Under the pieces are notes generated by a model. The model saw only the letters and a program-made list of their open reading frames with translations, did not search any database and was not told the origin of the DNA. The position numbers and the translations under genes were made by a program. 62,822 bases of DNA, from positions 1-62,822 of the forward strand of contig NZ_RHOV01000015.1 of assembly GCF_003946655.1 (NCBI RefSeq). Reading direction: 5' to 3'. Every line of letters starts with the position of its first letter. Position 1 is the first letter of the stretch. This DNA comes from Lapidilactobacillus achengensis. GTDB lineage: Bacteria; Bacillota; Bacilli; Lactobacillales; Lactobacillaceae. Below are positions 32,930-42,079 of this stretch, piece after piece.

Positions 32930-34992
32930 TGACGGTTCCAAAAGCACATTTAAAATTACCCTATCTTTTACATGGCGGGGACTACAATCCCGATCAATGG
33001 CAAGCTTACCCGCAGATCATTGACCAAGATTTCACGATGATGCCCCAAGCTGGGGTCAACACCGTGACGGTGGGGGTCTTCTCCTGGGCGGCCTTGGAGC
33101 CTGAGGAAGGCCATTATGATTTCGGTTGGCTTGACCAGGTGTTCGATCGCGTCGAGGCCATGAATGGGCGGGTGATCCTGGCGACTCCAAGCGGCGCGCG
33201 GCCACACTGGTTGGCGGATCGCTATCCCGAGGTTTTACGGACCGATGAATATGGGCGCCAGGCGCTGTTCGGCGGGCGGCATAATCACTGCTTCACTGCG
33301 CCCAGCTACCGCGAGCAGACCCAGCAGATCAATCGCAAGTTGGCGGAACGTTACGGCCAGCGCCCGAGCTTATTGCTCTGGCATATTTCAAATGAGTTCG
33401 GCGGCGAATGTCACTGTGACCTGTGCCAAGCAGCCTTCCGTCAATGGGTCCAAAAGAAATATCAAACCCTTGCGGCGGTCAATGAAGCTTGGTGGACACC
33501 GTTTTGGGGTCACACCTTGACGGCTTGGGATCAGATCCACTCGCCTTCACCCATCGGCGATACTAATTTGAAGGGGCTCAACCTTGATTGGCGCCGGTTC
33601 GTGACCGATCAGACGATTGATTTCTATGAAAATGAAATCCAACCGTTGCGGGAATTGACACCTGAAATTCCGATCACGACTAACTTTATGACCGACACAC
33701 CGGCGATGATGCCTTTTCACGGCCTGGATTATCAGAAGTTCGCGACGCATTTGGACGTGATCAGCTGGGATTCATATCCTGCGTGGGGAAATGACCAGGA
33801 ATCAACCGCTGATCTGGGGCTGAAAGTGGCGATGATCAATGATTATTATCGAAGCTTGAAGCAACAAGATTTCTTGATCATGGAATCCTCACCTTCCTTA
33901 GTTAATTGGCATCCGTTCAACCGGCCCAAGCGCCCAGGGGTGAATCGGCTCGCTGGCCTGCAAAATATCGCCAGTGGTTCGGACAGTATGTTGTACTTCC
34001 AGTGGCGCCAATCACGCGGCGCCTCGGAGATGTTTCATGGGGCGGTGGTCGATCACCATGGCTCCACGGCGACCCGGACCTTCCAGGAGGTCAGCCAGTT
34101 AGGCGCCGACTTGAAGCAATTGGCGCCAGTCCGGCAATTACCGCATGTGCCCGCTCGAGTCGCGCTGGTTTTCGACTATGACAACATGTGTGCTTTAGCC
34201 GATAGTGAAGCCTACGCCGACACCACCAAGCAATATTGGCAAACGCTACAACAACATTACGCCTATTTCTGGCGTCACGATATTCCCATTGATGTGATCA
34301 GTCCCCAAGCAGATCTAGCGCCTTATCAACTGGTACTTGACCCAATGCACTTCTTGATGGATCAAGCTTGGATCGATAAAGTGGCGGACTTTACCCAAGC
34401 AGGTGGGACCGTGGTCGGTACTTATTTGAGCGGCGTGGTCGACGAGCGCACCTTGGCCTACCTAGGTGATCAGCCTCAACGCCTTCATGAACTATATGGC
34501 GTCCAAACCACCGAAGTCGATACCCTGTATCCGCACCAACATAACGGCGTTCATTACGGTGACCAGACCTATCCAGCCCAAGATTACTGTGAAGTGATCA
34601 CCAATCAGACGGCCAGCGTTTTGGCCACCTACACGGCGGATTTCTATGCAGGTCAGCCGGCCATTACCAAGAATCAATACGGCGCTGGCACTGCCTATTA
34701 CCTTGCCGCACGGACCGATGCCGCCTGCTTGACGGCGCTGTATCACCAATTAGCCACGGAATTGGACCTGCACCCAACTTATCCACTGGCAAAAGCAAGC
34801 TCCGACATCTCGATCCAAGTCCGTGGCGACCAAAATCAACGCTACCTCTTTGTGATGAACTTCGGCGAGACAGCCAACACCATCAATTTGACCCAACCCT
34901 TGACCGAAGTGCTCAGCAACCGCACCTATCCTGCAGGCGCCCAAGAATTAGCGCCTTATCAAGTTCTTGTTTTCCACGAGCTGATCAAGTGA
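32929..34992 (+). CDS. Beta-galactosidase, glycoside hydrolase family 42
   Basis: 687 aa, full GH42 length. Acid/base Glu156 (HISNEFGG) and nucleophile Glu319 (FLIMESSPS). Zinc-binding cysteines seen in many GH42 enzymes are present: Cys121, Cys161, Cys163 and Cys166 (ECHCDLC). The C-terminal trimerisation and beta domains follow. No signal peptide, so it works in the cytosol on galactosides imported by the three upstream gene products. Equivalent to GanA in B. subtilis. It ends the operon and shares a two-way terminator with the dipeptidase gene. Confidence 0.96.
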   Translation: MTVPKAHLKLPYLLHGGDYNPDQWQAYPQIIDQDFTMMPQAGVNTVTVGVFSWAALEPEEGHYDFGWLDQVFDRVEAMNGRVILATPSGARPHWLADRYPEVLRTDEYGRQALFGGRHNHCFTAPSYREQTQQINRKLAERYGQRPSLLLWHISNEFGGECHCDLCQAAFRQWVQKKYQTLAAVNEAWWTPFWGHTLTAWDQIHSPSPIGDTNLKGLNLDWRRFVTDQTIDFYENEIQPLRELTPEIPITTNFMTDTPAMMPFHGLDYQKFATHLDVISWDSYPAWGNDQESTADLGLKVAMINDYYRSLKQQDFLIMESSPSLVNWHPFNRPKRPGVNRLAGLQNIASGSDSMLYFQWRQSRGASEMFHGAVVDHHGSTATRTFQEVSQLGADLKQLAPVRQLPHVPARVALVFDYDNMCALADSEAYADTTKQYWQTLQQHYAYFWRHDIPIDVISPQADLAPYQLVLDPMHFLMDQAWIDKVADFTQAGGTVVGTYLSGVVDERTLAYLGDQPQRLHELYGVQTTEVDTLYPHQHNGVHYGDQTYPAQDYCEVITNQTASVLATYTADFYAGQPAITKNQYGAGTAYYLAARTDAACLTALYHQLATELDLHPTYPLAKASSDISIQVRGDQNQRYLFVMNFGETANTINLTQPLTEVLSNRTYPAGAQELAPYQVLVFHELIK

Positions 34993-35155
34993 CCACACCA
35001 GTCACTGCTTAGCAACTACCTGTGGACCAACCGCAACCTAGCACAGCCAGTGCCGACCTCTTCCTAATCCTCCTAAAGCAGGCTCGCGGTCCAGCTGAGC
35101 GAGACACCAAGTCATGCCCAGTTAAATTTTCCCTCCAACAAATTTGTTACCACGC

Positions 35156-35207
35156 AAAAGCCCCCTGTTTTCCGGTTGGCCCTAACCGGAAAATCGGGGG
35201 CTTTTTT
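35156..35207. terminator. Two-way terminator between GH42 and dipeptidase genes
   Basis: AAAAGCCCCC and GGGGGCTTTTTT enclose a second stem (TTTTCCGGTT/AACCGGAAAA). Convergent genes flank it; both strands end in T-runs. Confidence 0.92.
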
Positions 35208-35248
35208 GGCTTTTTTTGGACGGGGGAGAGCTGGTCAAAACGGTGGGG

Positions 35249-36649
35249 TCAATCCTTCATCATGAACTGGATCTTCATTTGCGGCTTGCCCAGGGCCAAC
35301 AACTGGTCCATGAGTCGGTAACTGTGGGTGAGATAGCATTGGGCCAAGTCCTGGTTGATCTTGGTCAAATAACTGGCCGGATCGGCTTGCTGAGGCGCTT
35401 GGGCGTCGGCCTGGCCTTGCAATTGGCGGCATGCGGCCAACAGCGCGCTGGCGAAATTGGTCACGCTGTCCAAATATAGGTTGTAGTGAGCATCGCCCAA
35501 TAGCGCCAGATTATTACTGAGCCAGAAGGCCTGATCCGGCGCATAGTGGGTGGCCGTGTCGCGATAACTAGCAGGCGTGTCCCGACAATTGGCGTAAAAA
35601 GGCACCACCATATTGAACGTGTTGGGCCCAAACGCGACCCAGTGAATCGCGGCGATGCTCGCGTCCACGTCAGGTCGTAATTGCAAAATGTGCATTTCCT
35701 GATTACGACTCATGGCGATCGGCCGGAATCGCGTTTTGTCAGCCGTCGTCCCAGAGCCATAAGGATCAAAGGGGGTGTTTTGGTAGTGGGAGCTGAGCAC
35801 GAATTTCAGGTCCTCGATCCCAATCAAATGAGCGGGTCGTTGGCAGAAAGGCAGGTCAAAGTCACAAGGATCCTGCACGATTTCCGGATTGAAATAGCGT
35901 TGGCCAAACCAAGTCCGCGGGTTGTTATAATGAGTGTCCTTGACCGTCGCCGTCCCGAAAATATGGCGCAAATTGATCCCGTTGACATCAGGATTTAGGT
36001 GATGCTCGCTGATCAATCGGGGCAAGTCCGCCGCAAATAAAACCGTGGGATCGGTGAAATCGAAATCGGTCAGATTGAAACGATTCGGCGCCACCACATA
36101 ACAATCATCAGGCAAACGCCGCGCCGCCCAGTGATGACCACCGATTGTTTCCAGGTACCAGATCTCATCCTGGTCGGCAAAGGCGATGCCATTGGTTTCA
36201 CAGGTGCCATAAGTTTCCACCAGTTGGCCCAACCGCACCACGCCCGCTCGCGCCGAATCAATGAAGGGCAGCACTGTCGCAATCAGATCCTCTTCACCAA
36301 TCCCATTGGGCACCAAGGGATCCACGCCTAAAATCTCACCATTATTGGTGATCGTTTCACTGGCGCTCATGGCCACGTTCTTCCGATTGATGCCCGACGC
36401 GGAACCGATCCCCACCGGATCAGTCGCCGCCGGTGTGCTGGTATAACTTAACGGGTTTGCCGGCAACTCAAGAGCGAAGTCACTGAACGGCGCCTGATAG
36501 TGCCGGGGCTGATCCGCGGCGCGGACCAGCACAAATTTCTTGGGATTAAGAACGCCGCCATCGTTGTTTCGGGCAATCATAGTCGAGCCATCGCGGGAAG
36601 CCCGCTTGCCCACCAAAATCGTGGTACACGCGCTTGTGGGTCTGGACAT
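35249..36649 (-). CDS. Dipeptidase, peptidase family C69 (PepD type)
   Basis: 466 aa. The family uses an N-terminal-nucleophile Cys; Cys8 in SACTTILVGK is at the expected place, which implies removal of the first seven residues. Further family signatures: GSTMIARNNDGG and MSASETITNNGE. It is a cytosolic enzyme that splits dipeptides from oligopeptide uptake, common in lactobacilli. Monocistronic; the upstream region is repeat island 6. Confidence 0.93.
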   Translation of the reverse strand: MSRPTSACTTILVGKRASRDGSTMIARNNDGGVLNPKKFVLVRAADQPRHYQAPFSDFALELPANPLSYTSTPAATDPVGIGSASGINRKNVAMSASETITNNGEILGVDPLVPNGIGEEDLIATVLPFIDSARAGVVRLGQLVETYGTCETNGIAFADQDEIWYLETIGGHHWAARRLPDDCYVVAPNRFNLTDFDFTDPTVLFAADLPRLISEHHLNPDVNGINLRHIFGTATVKDTHYNNPRTWFGQRYFNPEIVQDPCDFDLPFCQRPAHLIGIEDLKFVLSSHYQNTPFDPYGSGTTADKTRFRPIAMSRNQEMHILQLRPDVDASIAAIHWVAFGPNTFNMVVPFYANCRDTPASYRDTATHYAPDQAFWLSNNLALLGDAHYNLYLDSVTNFASALLAACRQLQGQADAQAPQQADPASYLTKINQDLAQCYLTHSYRLMDQLLALGKPQMKIQFMMKD

Positions 36650-36737
36650 GGGAATCCACCTGCTTTCAGTTTTGGGTACGGTTTCATTTTAACCCGAGTT
36701 CGGTGGAAAAGCACCTGTTGATTTTTGTTGCTATGCT

Positions 36738-37870
36738 TGCGCTTGATTGCGGGTGTGCTGGGTTTGGATGTGGACGCAACCGCCTCAGGACGTTTGTCGT
36801 GGCTGGAACGCGGTGGGCACTGTTTTGAGCCAATCCGCAAGCCCGGCGGCTTGTCTCAAAATCAGGCCTTATTCTAAGCGATAAATCGCTAAGAATAATC
36901 TCACCGCTGAGCCACACGTGCAATTGAAGTTGAGTAGCTGACGAAGTGCTTTTGCAAGCTAGAGGTTAAAACAATCGCCAACTGTTTTGATGGTACTGCA
37001 ACGTCAACAGATTTGGATTAGTAGGTCGATACATTTCGGATAGTGCCACCAACGTTTTCTCATTTACCTAAGCGGGTTTGGGTTGAAAACCGACCGATTC
37101 AGTTGATTCAGAAAAATCTTGTCCTAGTTCATCAGACAGACTGTCCTGGTGTCACCAATTTAAAGCTTGTAACCACTAACCACGGCCGTCAAGTGCGTGG
37201 CTCCCCATCAATTGGCAATAGCTTACCAACTGGCGTGAGTGCTCAAACGGCTGTTAAAACGTTGAGCGGCTGGAGCGGAGAAATTCGGGGTGAGATCGCC
37301 GTGAAATTGTCCTTGGCGGCTCTGCCGCTTAGGACAAGGCCTGATTTTGAGACAAGCCGCGTACTTTGCGGATTGGCTCAAAACTACTTTTGGGGGGTGG
37401 TACTGCAATGTCAACGGATTCGAATTTGTTGGTTGGTACAGTTTGCGTTGGTTGAACATCTTGACCTGCTCCTAAACAATTCTTGGTTGGAAACCAACCG
37501 ATCCAGCTGATTTATCAAGAACTTGCCTTAGTTCATCAGACAAACCGTACTGGTGTCACCGATTTAAAGCTGATGACCACTAACCACGGCCGTCAATTGC
37601 GTGGCTCTCCATCAATTTTCCATAGCTTGCCACTCGGCGTGAGTGCTCAAACGGCTGTTAAAACGTTGAGCGGCTGGAGCGGAGCGTGGCGTTGGTGGTT
37701 CGTTTGTTCGTCTGGCGGAAGGTCGGGCTGGGGGTGAGTCAGCCGCGATATTATTGTTGGCGATTTATCGCCTACAATAAGGCCGAGTTTTGAGATTTTC
37801 GGTGCACTTCCGAAAAGCTCAAAATCGTGCCCGCAGCGTTCCACCACCCCCAGCCCGACCATCCTACTTT
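36738..37870 (+). repeat. Structured repeat island 6 (chimeric, two units joined)
   Basis: Unit one: L (about 36738-36918), M and a truncated R. Its L lacks the 3' arm of the closing stem: a stretch of about 36 bp present in island 5 after CCACACGT is missing. R stops at about 37382 after the second hairpin, and the sequence continues directly with the middle of another M (hairpin arm GGTGGTACTGCAA). Unit two then ends in a T domain (37684-37862) with the stem GGTCGGGCTGGGGGTG and hairpins TTATTGT/ACAATAA and TTTTGAG/CTCAAAA. The outermost T arm GCGTGGCGTTGGTG has no partner here. Confidence 0.88.
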
Positions 37871-37923
37871 ATGGCCAGCGCTGTTACAACCAAGATAAAA
37901 TCGTAACAATTTCGCGATTCGGT

Positions 37924-37952
37924 TTGTCAAGCGCTTTCAAATGATGCATAAT
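37924..37952 (+). promoter_or_regulatory. Promoter of the orphan binding-protein gene with cre-like box
   Basis: TTGTCA (37924-37929), 17-bp spacer, CATAAT (37947-37952). The -35 is embedded in TGTCAAGCGCTTTCAAA, a cre-like palindrome with one extra base. Confidence 0.6.
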
Positions 37953-37992
37953 GGAAGAGGACTTTCTAAACCGAAATGAAGCAGGGGTAACT

Positions 37993-39318
37993 ATGCGGAA
38001 ATACAGCCAAAGTGCAAAATTGATTTTGCTCATTTGGGGGGTACTGCTGCTGGCGGGGTGCCAGCACACAGTTGCGGGAAAAGCCGAATCGACCAAACCC
38101 GTGGAAATCACGTATTGGCATCGAATGACAGGTTCATGGGCAAAGTCACAACAGAAGTTGGTCAATGAATTCAATCGTTCGCAGCACACGTATCATGTTG
38201 TTACAAAATCTTGGGGAAGCTACAGCAAATTAAATAAGAAAATCAAGCAGGCCAGCAAGAAGGGGACACTGCCCGTTTTGGCGCAAACGCCCTATACGAA
38301 TATCGCTGACTATGTGGCGGCGGATTTGTTACAGCCGCTGGATCAAATGATGTATCAGGGTAAGCAAGCTTTGTCGCATCAGGAATTGATCGATATCAAT
38401 CCCAGCTTTTTAGCGACGGGACAGTATAATGGTAAGCAGTATGCGATGCCGTTCTCGATTTCGACGCGGATTCTTTACTACAATCAGGCATTGTTGGATG
38501 AATACCAGTTGCAGGTGCCGACGACTTGGGATGAGTTGTTGGCGACCGCGGCCAAGGCGAAGGCGCTGGGGTTAACGCCGATCACGATGGATCACTCACC
38601 GGATTTGGAGCTGGAGAGTATGGCTTTTGGCATCAATCAGCAACCGGTGGACGCCCAGCTACACGTGAACATAAATACGGCGCCTAATCAGGTGTTGGCG
38701 CAGATGATCACCAAGTCCGAACAGAACGGCCTGATCAAAATGGCGCCACGAGACCATTCCTTCACCTATGATTTCGTCAAGGGGCGGACGGTCTTTGGCT
38801 TTGGCTCTAGTTCGGCCATTCCCGAGCTGCAACAAGCCGCGGTGCAACCGCAAACCAAGCATCAAGCAACGAGCCATTTGGTTTGGGGAACCACGATATT
38901 GCCGGAGTACGGCGGCAGTTCCACCAATGTCTTGGCTGGCAATGATCTGGTCATGTTTAAGCAGGCCTCCAAGGAGCAACGGCGTGGCGCTTGGCAGTTC
39001 ATGCGCTTCCTTTTGCAAAAGAAACAGGTCACGGATTGGTCGATGGCCTCAGGATATGTGCCGGTCACGGGTTCGGCGATCCAAAGTAAACGCTATCAAG
39101 CTTGGCTGAAGGCAGCACCGCAATATCATGCGGCGATCCGTTCGATCAAGACCTCCTTCAAGGCGCAAACCTTTGTCGGATACAGTCTCTATCGGCAGAC
39201 CCTGCTGGCCACGATCACCAGCGTCGAAGCGACGCCTGAGGCATTGTCTCAGCGGCAGGCGGAGTTACAAACGGTTGCCGAGAATGTCATCACGGCGCAT
39301 CAACAGGCCGATAACTAA
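37993..39318 (+). CDS. Orphan extracellular sugar-binding lipoprotein (UgpB/MalE type)
   Basis: 441 aa from the ATG at 37993 with AGGGG upstream. Lipobox LLAGC with Cys23. The mature part has the binding-protein order VEITYWHRMTG, NEFNRSQ, YAMPFSISTRILYYN, GRTVFGFGSSSAI and ASKEQRRGAWQFMRFLL. No permease, ATPase or hydrolase gene lies beside it, so it must serve a transporter elsewhere or act as a sensor. The promoter looks catabolite-controlled. Ligand unknown. Confidence 0.88.
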   Translation: MRKYSQSAKLILLIWGVLLLAGCQHTVAGKAESTKPVEITYWHRMTGSWAKSQQKLVNEFNRSQHTYHVVTKSWGSYSKLNKKIKQASKKGTLPVLAQTPYTNIADYVAADLLQPLDQMMYQGKQALSHQELIDINPSFLATGQYNGKQYAMPFSISTRILYYNQALLDEYQLQVPTTWDELLATAAKAKALGLTPITMDHSPDLELESMAFGINQQPVDAQLHVNINTAPNQVLAQMITKSEQNGLIKMAPRDHSFTYDFVKGRTVFGFGSSSAIPELQQAAVQPQTKHQATSHLVWGTTILPEYGGSSTNVLAGNDLVMFKQASKEQRRGAWQFMRFLLQKKQVTDWSMASGYVPVTGSAIQSKRYQAWLKAAPQYHAAIRSIKTSFKAQTFVGYSLYRQTLLATITSVEATPEALSQRQAELQTVAENVITAHQQADN

Positions 39319-39325
39319 GCGATTA

Positions 39326-39360
39326 ACCGAGCGGCCACTAGCAGGTCGTTCGGTTTTTTT
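39326..39360 (+). terminator. Terminator of the orphan binding-protein gene
   Basis: ACCGAGCGGCC pairs with GGTCGTTCGGT (wobbles), then seven T. Confidence 0.85.
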
Positions 39361-39503
39361 GCGCTTGGTCAAACGTTGATGGTGAAGTTTGATGAGGCGG
39401 CCAGTTGTCGGAATTTCAACCACTGCGCTAGGTATTTCGGGCGTTTTCCCCTGGAATTATGGTATGCTAGGGGAGTCAAAAGTTAGGAATAGGAGTTTTT
39501 CAG

Positions 39504-40166
39504 ATGAAAATGTCTGTTGCGCAATTTCAAGCAGCGTTAAAAGAGCAAGAGCCAGAGTTACGAATCGTCACCACCCCACAAACCACGACGCGTGATGAGG
39601 CGTTTTTCCAAGCGGTCGCGGCGAACCTATTGGCGCAAGTGGCCAGCCTACTTGATGAGGGACGCTTGGGTTACGCCAGCTATACCATTGGCGGCGAACC
39701 GGCGGCGGAGTTCAGCGTGGAGTTGAGTCCGGTCAATCTGCCCATGGCGGACCATAAGAAAGTTAATCAATTCTTTACTGATGAAGCCGCGTCTGTCGCC
39801 TTGAACTTGTATTTGGTGACCCGCGCCGAGCATTTAAATGTGTCCCATTTCCACATCGATTTGTTGGGTAGCAGTGAGGCTGATCCGGCGGGGTATCAAG
39901 CCGCGGCGGCGACGATCATGGCCGCGAATTGGGCCAAAACCGTGGCGAATTTCCAGAATCCGCCAGCACCGAAACCGGTCCCCGTGGTCAAAACCACCAA
40001 GGCAACCGCCAAGAAAACCACGACGCGAAAACGAGCCACAACCAAGAAAACCACGACCAAGAAAACAACGACCAAGAAAGCCACGACCAAAAAAACCACA
40101 GCCGAGAAGACCACGGCTAAAAAGACGACCACCAAGAAAGCGGCGGCCAAGAAGACGACGAAGTAG
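39504..40166 (+). CDS. Hypothetical protein with histone-H1-like Lys/Thr tail
   Basis: 220 aa; AGGAG nine bases before the ATG. Residues 1-155 form a soluble acidic-neutral domain I do not recognise. From about residue 163 the chain is almost only Lys, Thr and Ala in KKTTT, KKATT and AKKTT units. Such tails bind nucleic acid or polyanions in AlgP and Hc1-like proteins; that is analogy only. The codons vary along the tail, so it is not a recent pure nucleotide repeat. The next gene starts 12 bp downstream, so the two are probably co-transcribed. Confidence 0.75.
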   Translation: MKMSVAQFQAALKEQEPELRIVTTPQTTTRDEAFFQAVAANLLAQVASLLDEGRLGYASYTIGGEPAAEFSVELSPVNLPMADHKKVNQFFTDEAASVALNLYLVTRAEHLNVSHFHIDLLGSSEADPAGYQAAAATIMAANWAKTVANFQNPPAPKPVPVVKTTKATAKKTTTRKRATTKKTTTKKTTTKKATTKKTTAEKTTAKKTTTKKAAAKKTTK

Positions 40167-40177
40167 GGAGGTCGGGC

Positions 40178-40960
40178 ATGAGTGAGCGAGTTTTTACCGA
40201 AATTGTGCTTCAATTCTTCATTTACGCGTTGATCGGCTGGTTGTGGGAAACCAGTTTGAAGGCCTTCAAGGAACATCGCTTCGTGGATACAGGCTTTCTG
40301 ATCGGCCCGATCACGCCGATTTATGGATTCGGCGTGGTCGGCGTTGTTTACTTGTTGCGCCCGTGGCAAAATCAGGTGGTGCTCCTCTTCGTTTTGGCCA
40401 CACTGTTAGTGACGGCGCTGGAATATTTAACCGGCTTCCTGCTGGAGAAAATGTTCCACACTAAATGGTGGAATTACGCCAATGTGCCGCTGAATATTCA
40501 GGGCTATGTGGCCTTGCCGATCTCGTTGTTCTGGGGGATTTGTTGCGTATTGATCATCAAATTCGTTCAGCCGGAGGTTTTGTTGTTGGTCAGTCATTTG
40601 CAGCAACGGTTCGGTTTCATTCTGCCGGTGATCTTGATCGCGCTAGGCTCCTTCGATTTCGGCTTCACCTTAGCGAATCTCCAATCCTTCCGCGCCAAAA
40701 TGCAAAAACTCAACCAGGCCATCGAAGAACGCCGGGCCGAGCTCAGTACTGGCGTGGCTGGATTGCGGCAAGATGTGCATGAAAGCTGGGACGATTTCTT
40801 GGAGAAATACCCGCAACGGCGCGCCCATTTGACCAACTTGAACTTTGGTCAACGTCACTTGCTGCGGAGTTTCCCCAATATGAAAGTTGAGAATGCCAGC
40901 AATCATATGGACGAGTTGAAAGAATTAGTTAACGCCTTACGCAAGAAACACCAAAAGTAA
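40178..40960 (+). CDS. CmpB-like multi-spanning membrane protein
   Basis: 260 aa. Residues 1-170 have about five membrane segments with family-like motifs IYALIGWLWET, GFLIGPITPIYGFG and LEYLTGFLLEKMF. These place it in the putative ABC-transporter type IV (CmpB, PF06541) family. The last 95 residues are hydrophilic and probably coiled (KMQKLNQAIEERRAEL). Despite the family name no ATPase partner is present. Function unknown. It follows the Lys/Thr-tail gene with a 12-bp gap. Confidence 0.82.
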   Translation: MSERVFTEIVLQFFIYALIGWLWETSLKAFKEHRFVDTGFLIGPITPIYGFGVVGVVYLLRPWQNQVVLLFVLATLLVTALEYLTGFLLEKMFHTKWWNYANVPLNIQGYVALPISLFWGICCVLIIKFVQPEVLLLVSHLQQRFGFILPVILIALGSFDFGFTLANLQSFRAKMQKLNQAIEERRAELSTGVAGLRQDVHESWDDFLEKYPQRRAHLTNLNFGQRHLLRSFPNMKVENASNHMDELKELVNALRKKHQK

Positions 40961-41037
40961 TCGCCGTTATGGCGCAATATAACGGTGGGCCAGACCCGGC
41001 TGCCTTAAGCTTGCTGGGGCCCCACGTTCAGACCAAT

Positions 41038-41120
41038 TAAAAAAGTCTTCCTGCCCCCAACCAATCACCTGCGCTTAGTTTTAAGCAGGTGGTTGTCCTG
41101 GTAGCAGGGAGACTTTTTTT
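41038..41120. terminator. Two-way terminator between the CmpB-like and VanZ-like genes
   Basis: Outer arms AAAAAAGTCTTCCTGC and GCAGGGAGACTTTTTTT, with an inner stem CACCTGC/GCAGGTG. Convergent genes on both sides. Confidence 0.88.
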
Positions 41121-41139
41121 GTTGGGAAGTTGCGCGGGC

Positions 41140-41724
41140 TCAAGCAACTTGTAAGCGGCGAAGTAGTTGCGGCCACCAACGTTGTACTAACTTGAATAAC
41201 AGCCAGCCGAGCAAGCTGCCGCTGGTGTTCAGCAGAAGGTCACTTAAATCGAAAACCCGATTGCCCAAGTAGAAATAATTCATCAGCAGTTGGGTGCATT
41301 CAATGCTCAATGAGGTGAGCAGACCCAACGCCAAACTTTGCCAGAAGCGTTGAAAACGGGCCACCAGGAGCGGCGCTAAAAAGGTCAACGGCGCCAGCAT
41401 GATCAGGTTACCGAGATTTTGGGAGACTTGGTAACCAAGAAAGGCCAGCGGGTTCAGTTCCGTCAACAACGTCTGCTTGCCGAAGTCCAGCTGATGGATC
41501 GGCGAACCTAGCGGGAAAATCAGAAAGGGGAAAACGGTGACGCTCAGTAGGAGGTTCAAGTAAGTCAGGAGTAAGGCATTGACGCCTTGACGGGGCCAAC
41601 TGAGCTGATTTTTGCGCAGGTTACGAAGCACCAACCACAGCCAGAGCAGGATGAAAACCGGAATCATCACGGCAGCTTTGACTTGGATCGGCGCGATAAA
41701 AGTTTGATGAGGACCATGAATCAT
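41140..41724 (-). CDS. VanZ-like family membrane protein
   Basis: 194 aa from the ATG at 41724 (AGGAG eight bases upstream); a longer frame starting at 41766 lacks such a box. It has about five membrane helices and the VanZ pattern NLGNLIMLAPLTFLAPLL, SIECTQLL, NRVFDLSDLLLNTSGSLLGW. Members affect glycopeptide tolerance or cell-surface traits in some Gram-positives; the role here is unknown. Monocistronic. Confidence 0.88.
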   Translation of the reverse strand: MIHGPHQTFIAPIQVKAAVMIPVFILLWLWLVLRNLRKNQLSWPRQGVNALLLTYLNLLLSVTVFPFLIFPLGSPIHQLDFGKQTLLTELNPLAFLGYQVSQNLGNLIMLAPLTFLAPLLVARFQRFWQSLALGLLTSLSIECTQLLMNYFYLGNRVFDLSDLLLNTSGSLLGWLLFKLVQRWWPQLLRRLQVA

Positions 41725-41883
41725 CAGGACCACTCCTTTCTGAGAACGGCGCTGGGCCGCTATCACCTCGCCTTAGTCTTGCGGGGTAGTGAACCACGCG
41801 CGGCACGGGTTGACGATAATTAGTCCAATCATAAGCGTTATCTGACCAAGGTTCAACTATTAAGCCAGCGCCAGTTAAGCGAA

Positions 41884-41924
41884 AACGCCGCTACAATCAG
41901 CTGAAACAGCGATGTAGCGGCGTT
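41884..41924 (-). terminator. Hairpin downstream of nrdF, possible terminator
   Basis: AACGCCGCTACA and TGTAGCGGCGTT pair perfectly. Read from nrdF the following bases are only TTTT, so termination strength is uncertain. The 155 bp between hairpin and nrdF hold nothing else clear. Confidence 0.55.
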
Positions 41925-42079
41925 ATAACGGTTGAAAAATTTTTTAAAAAAGTTGTTGATCGCGGAAGAAACCGACGAAGCCTCCCCAAGCGGCAATGAG
42001 TTCACCAGGCCGAGTTCGGCCTCTTTTGTTGGGCGAAGTTGGCGTTCGATGTCTCGCGCTGGCGGCTACTTCTGACAGC

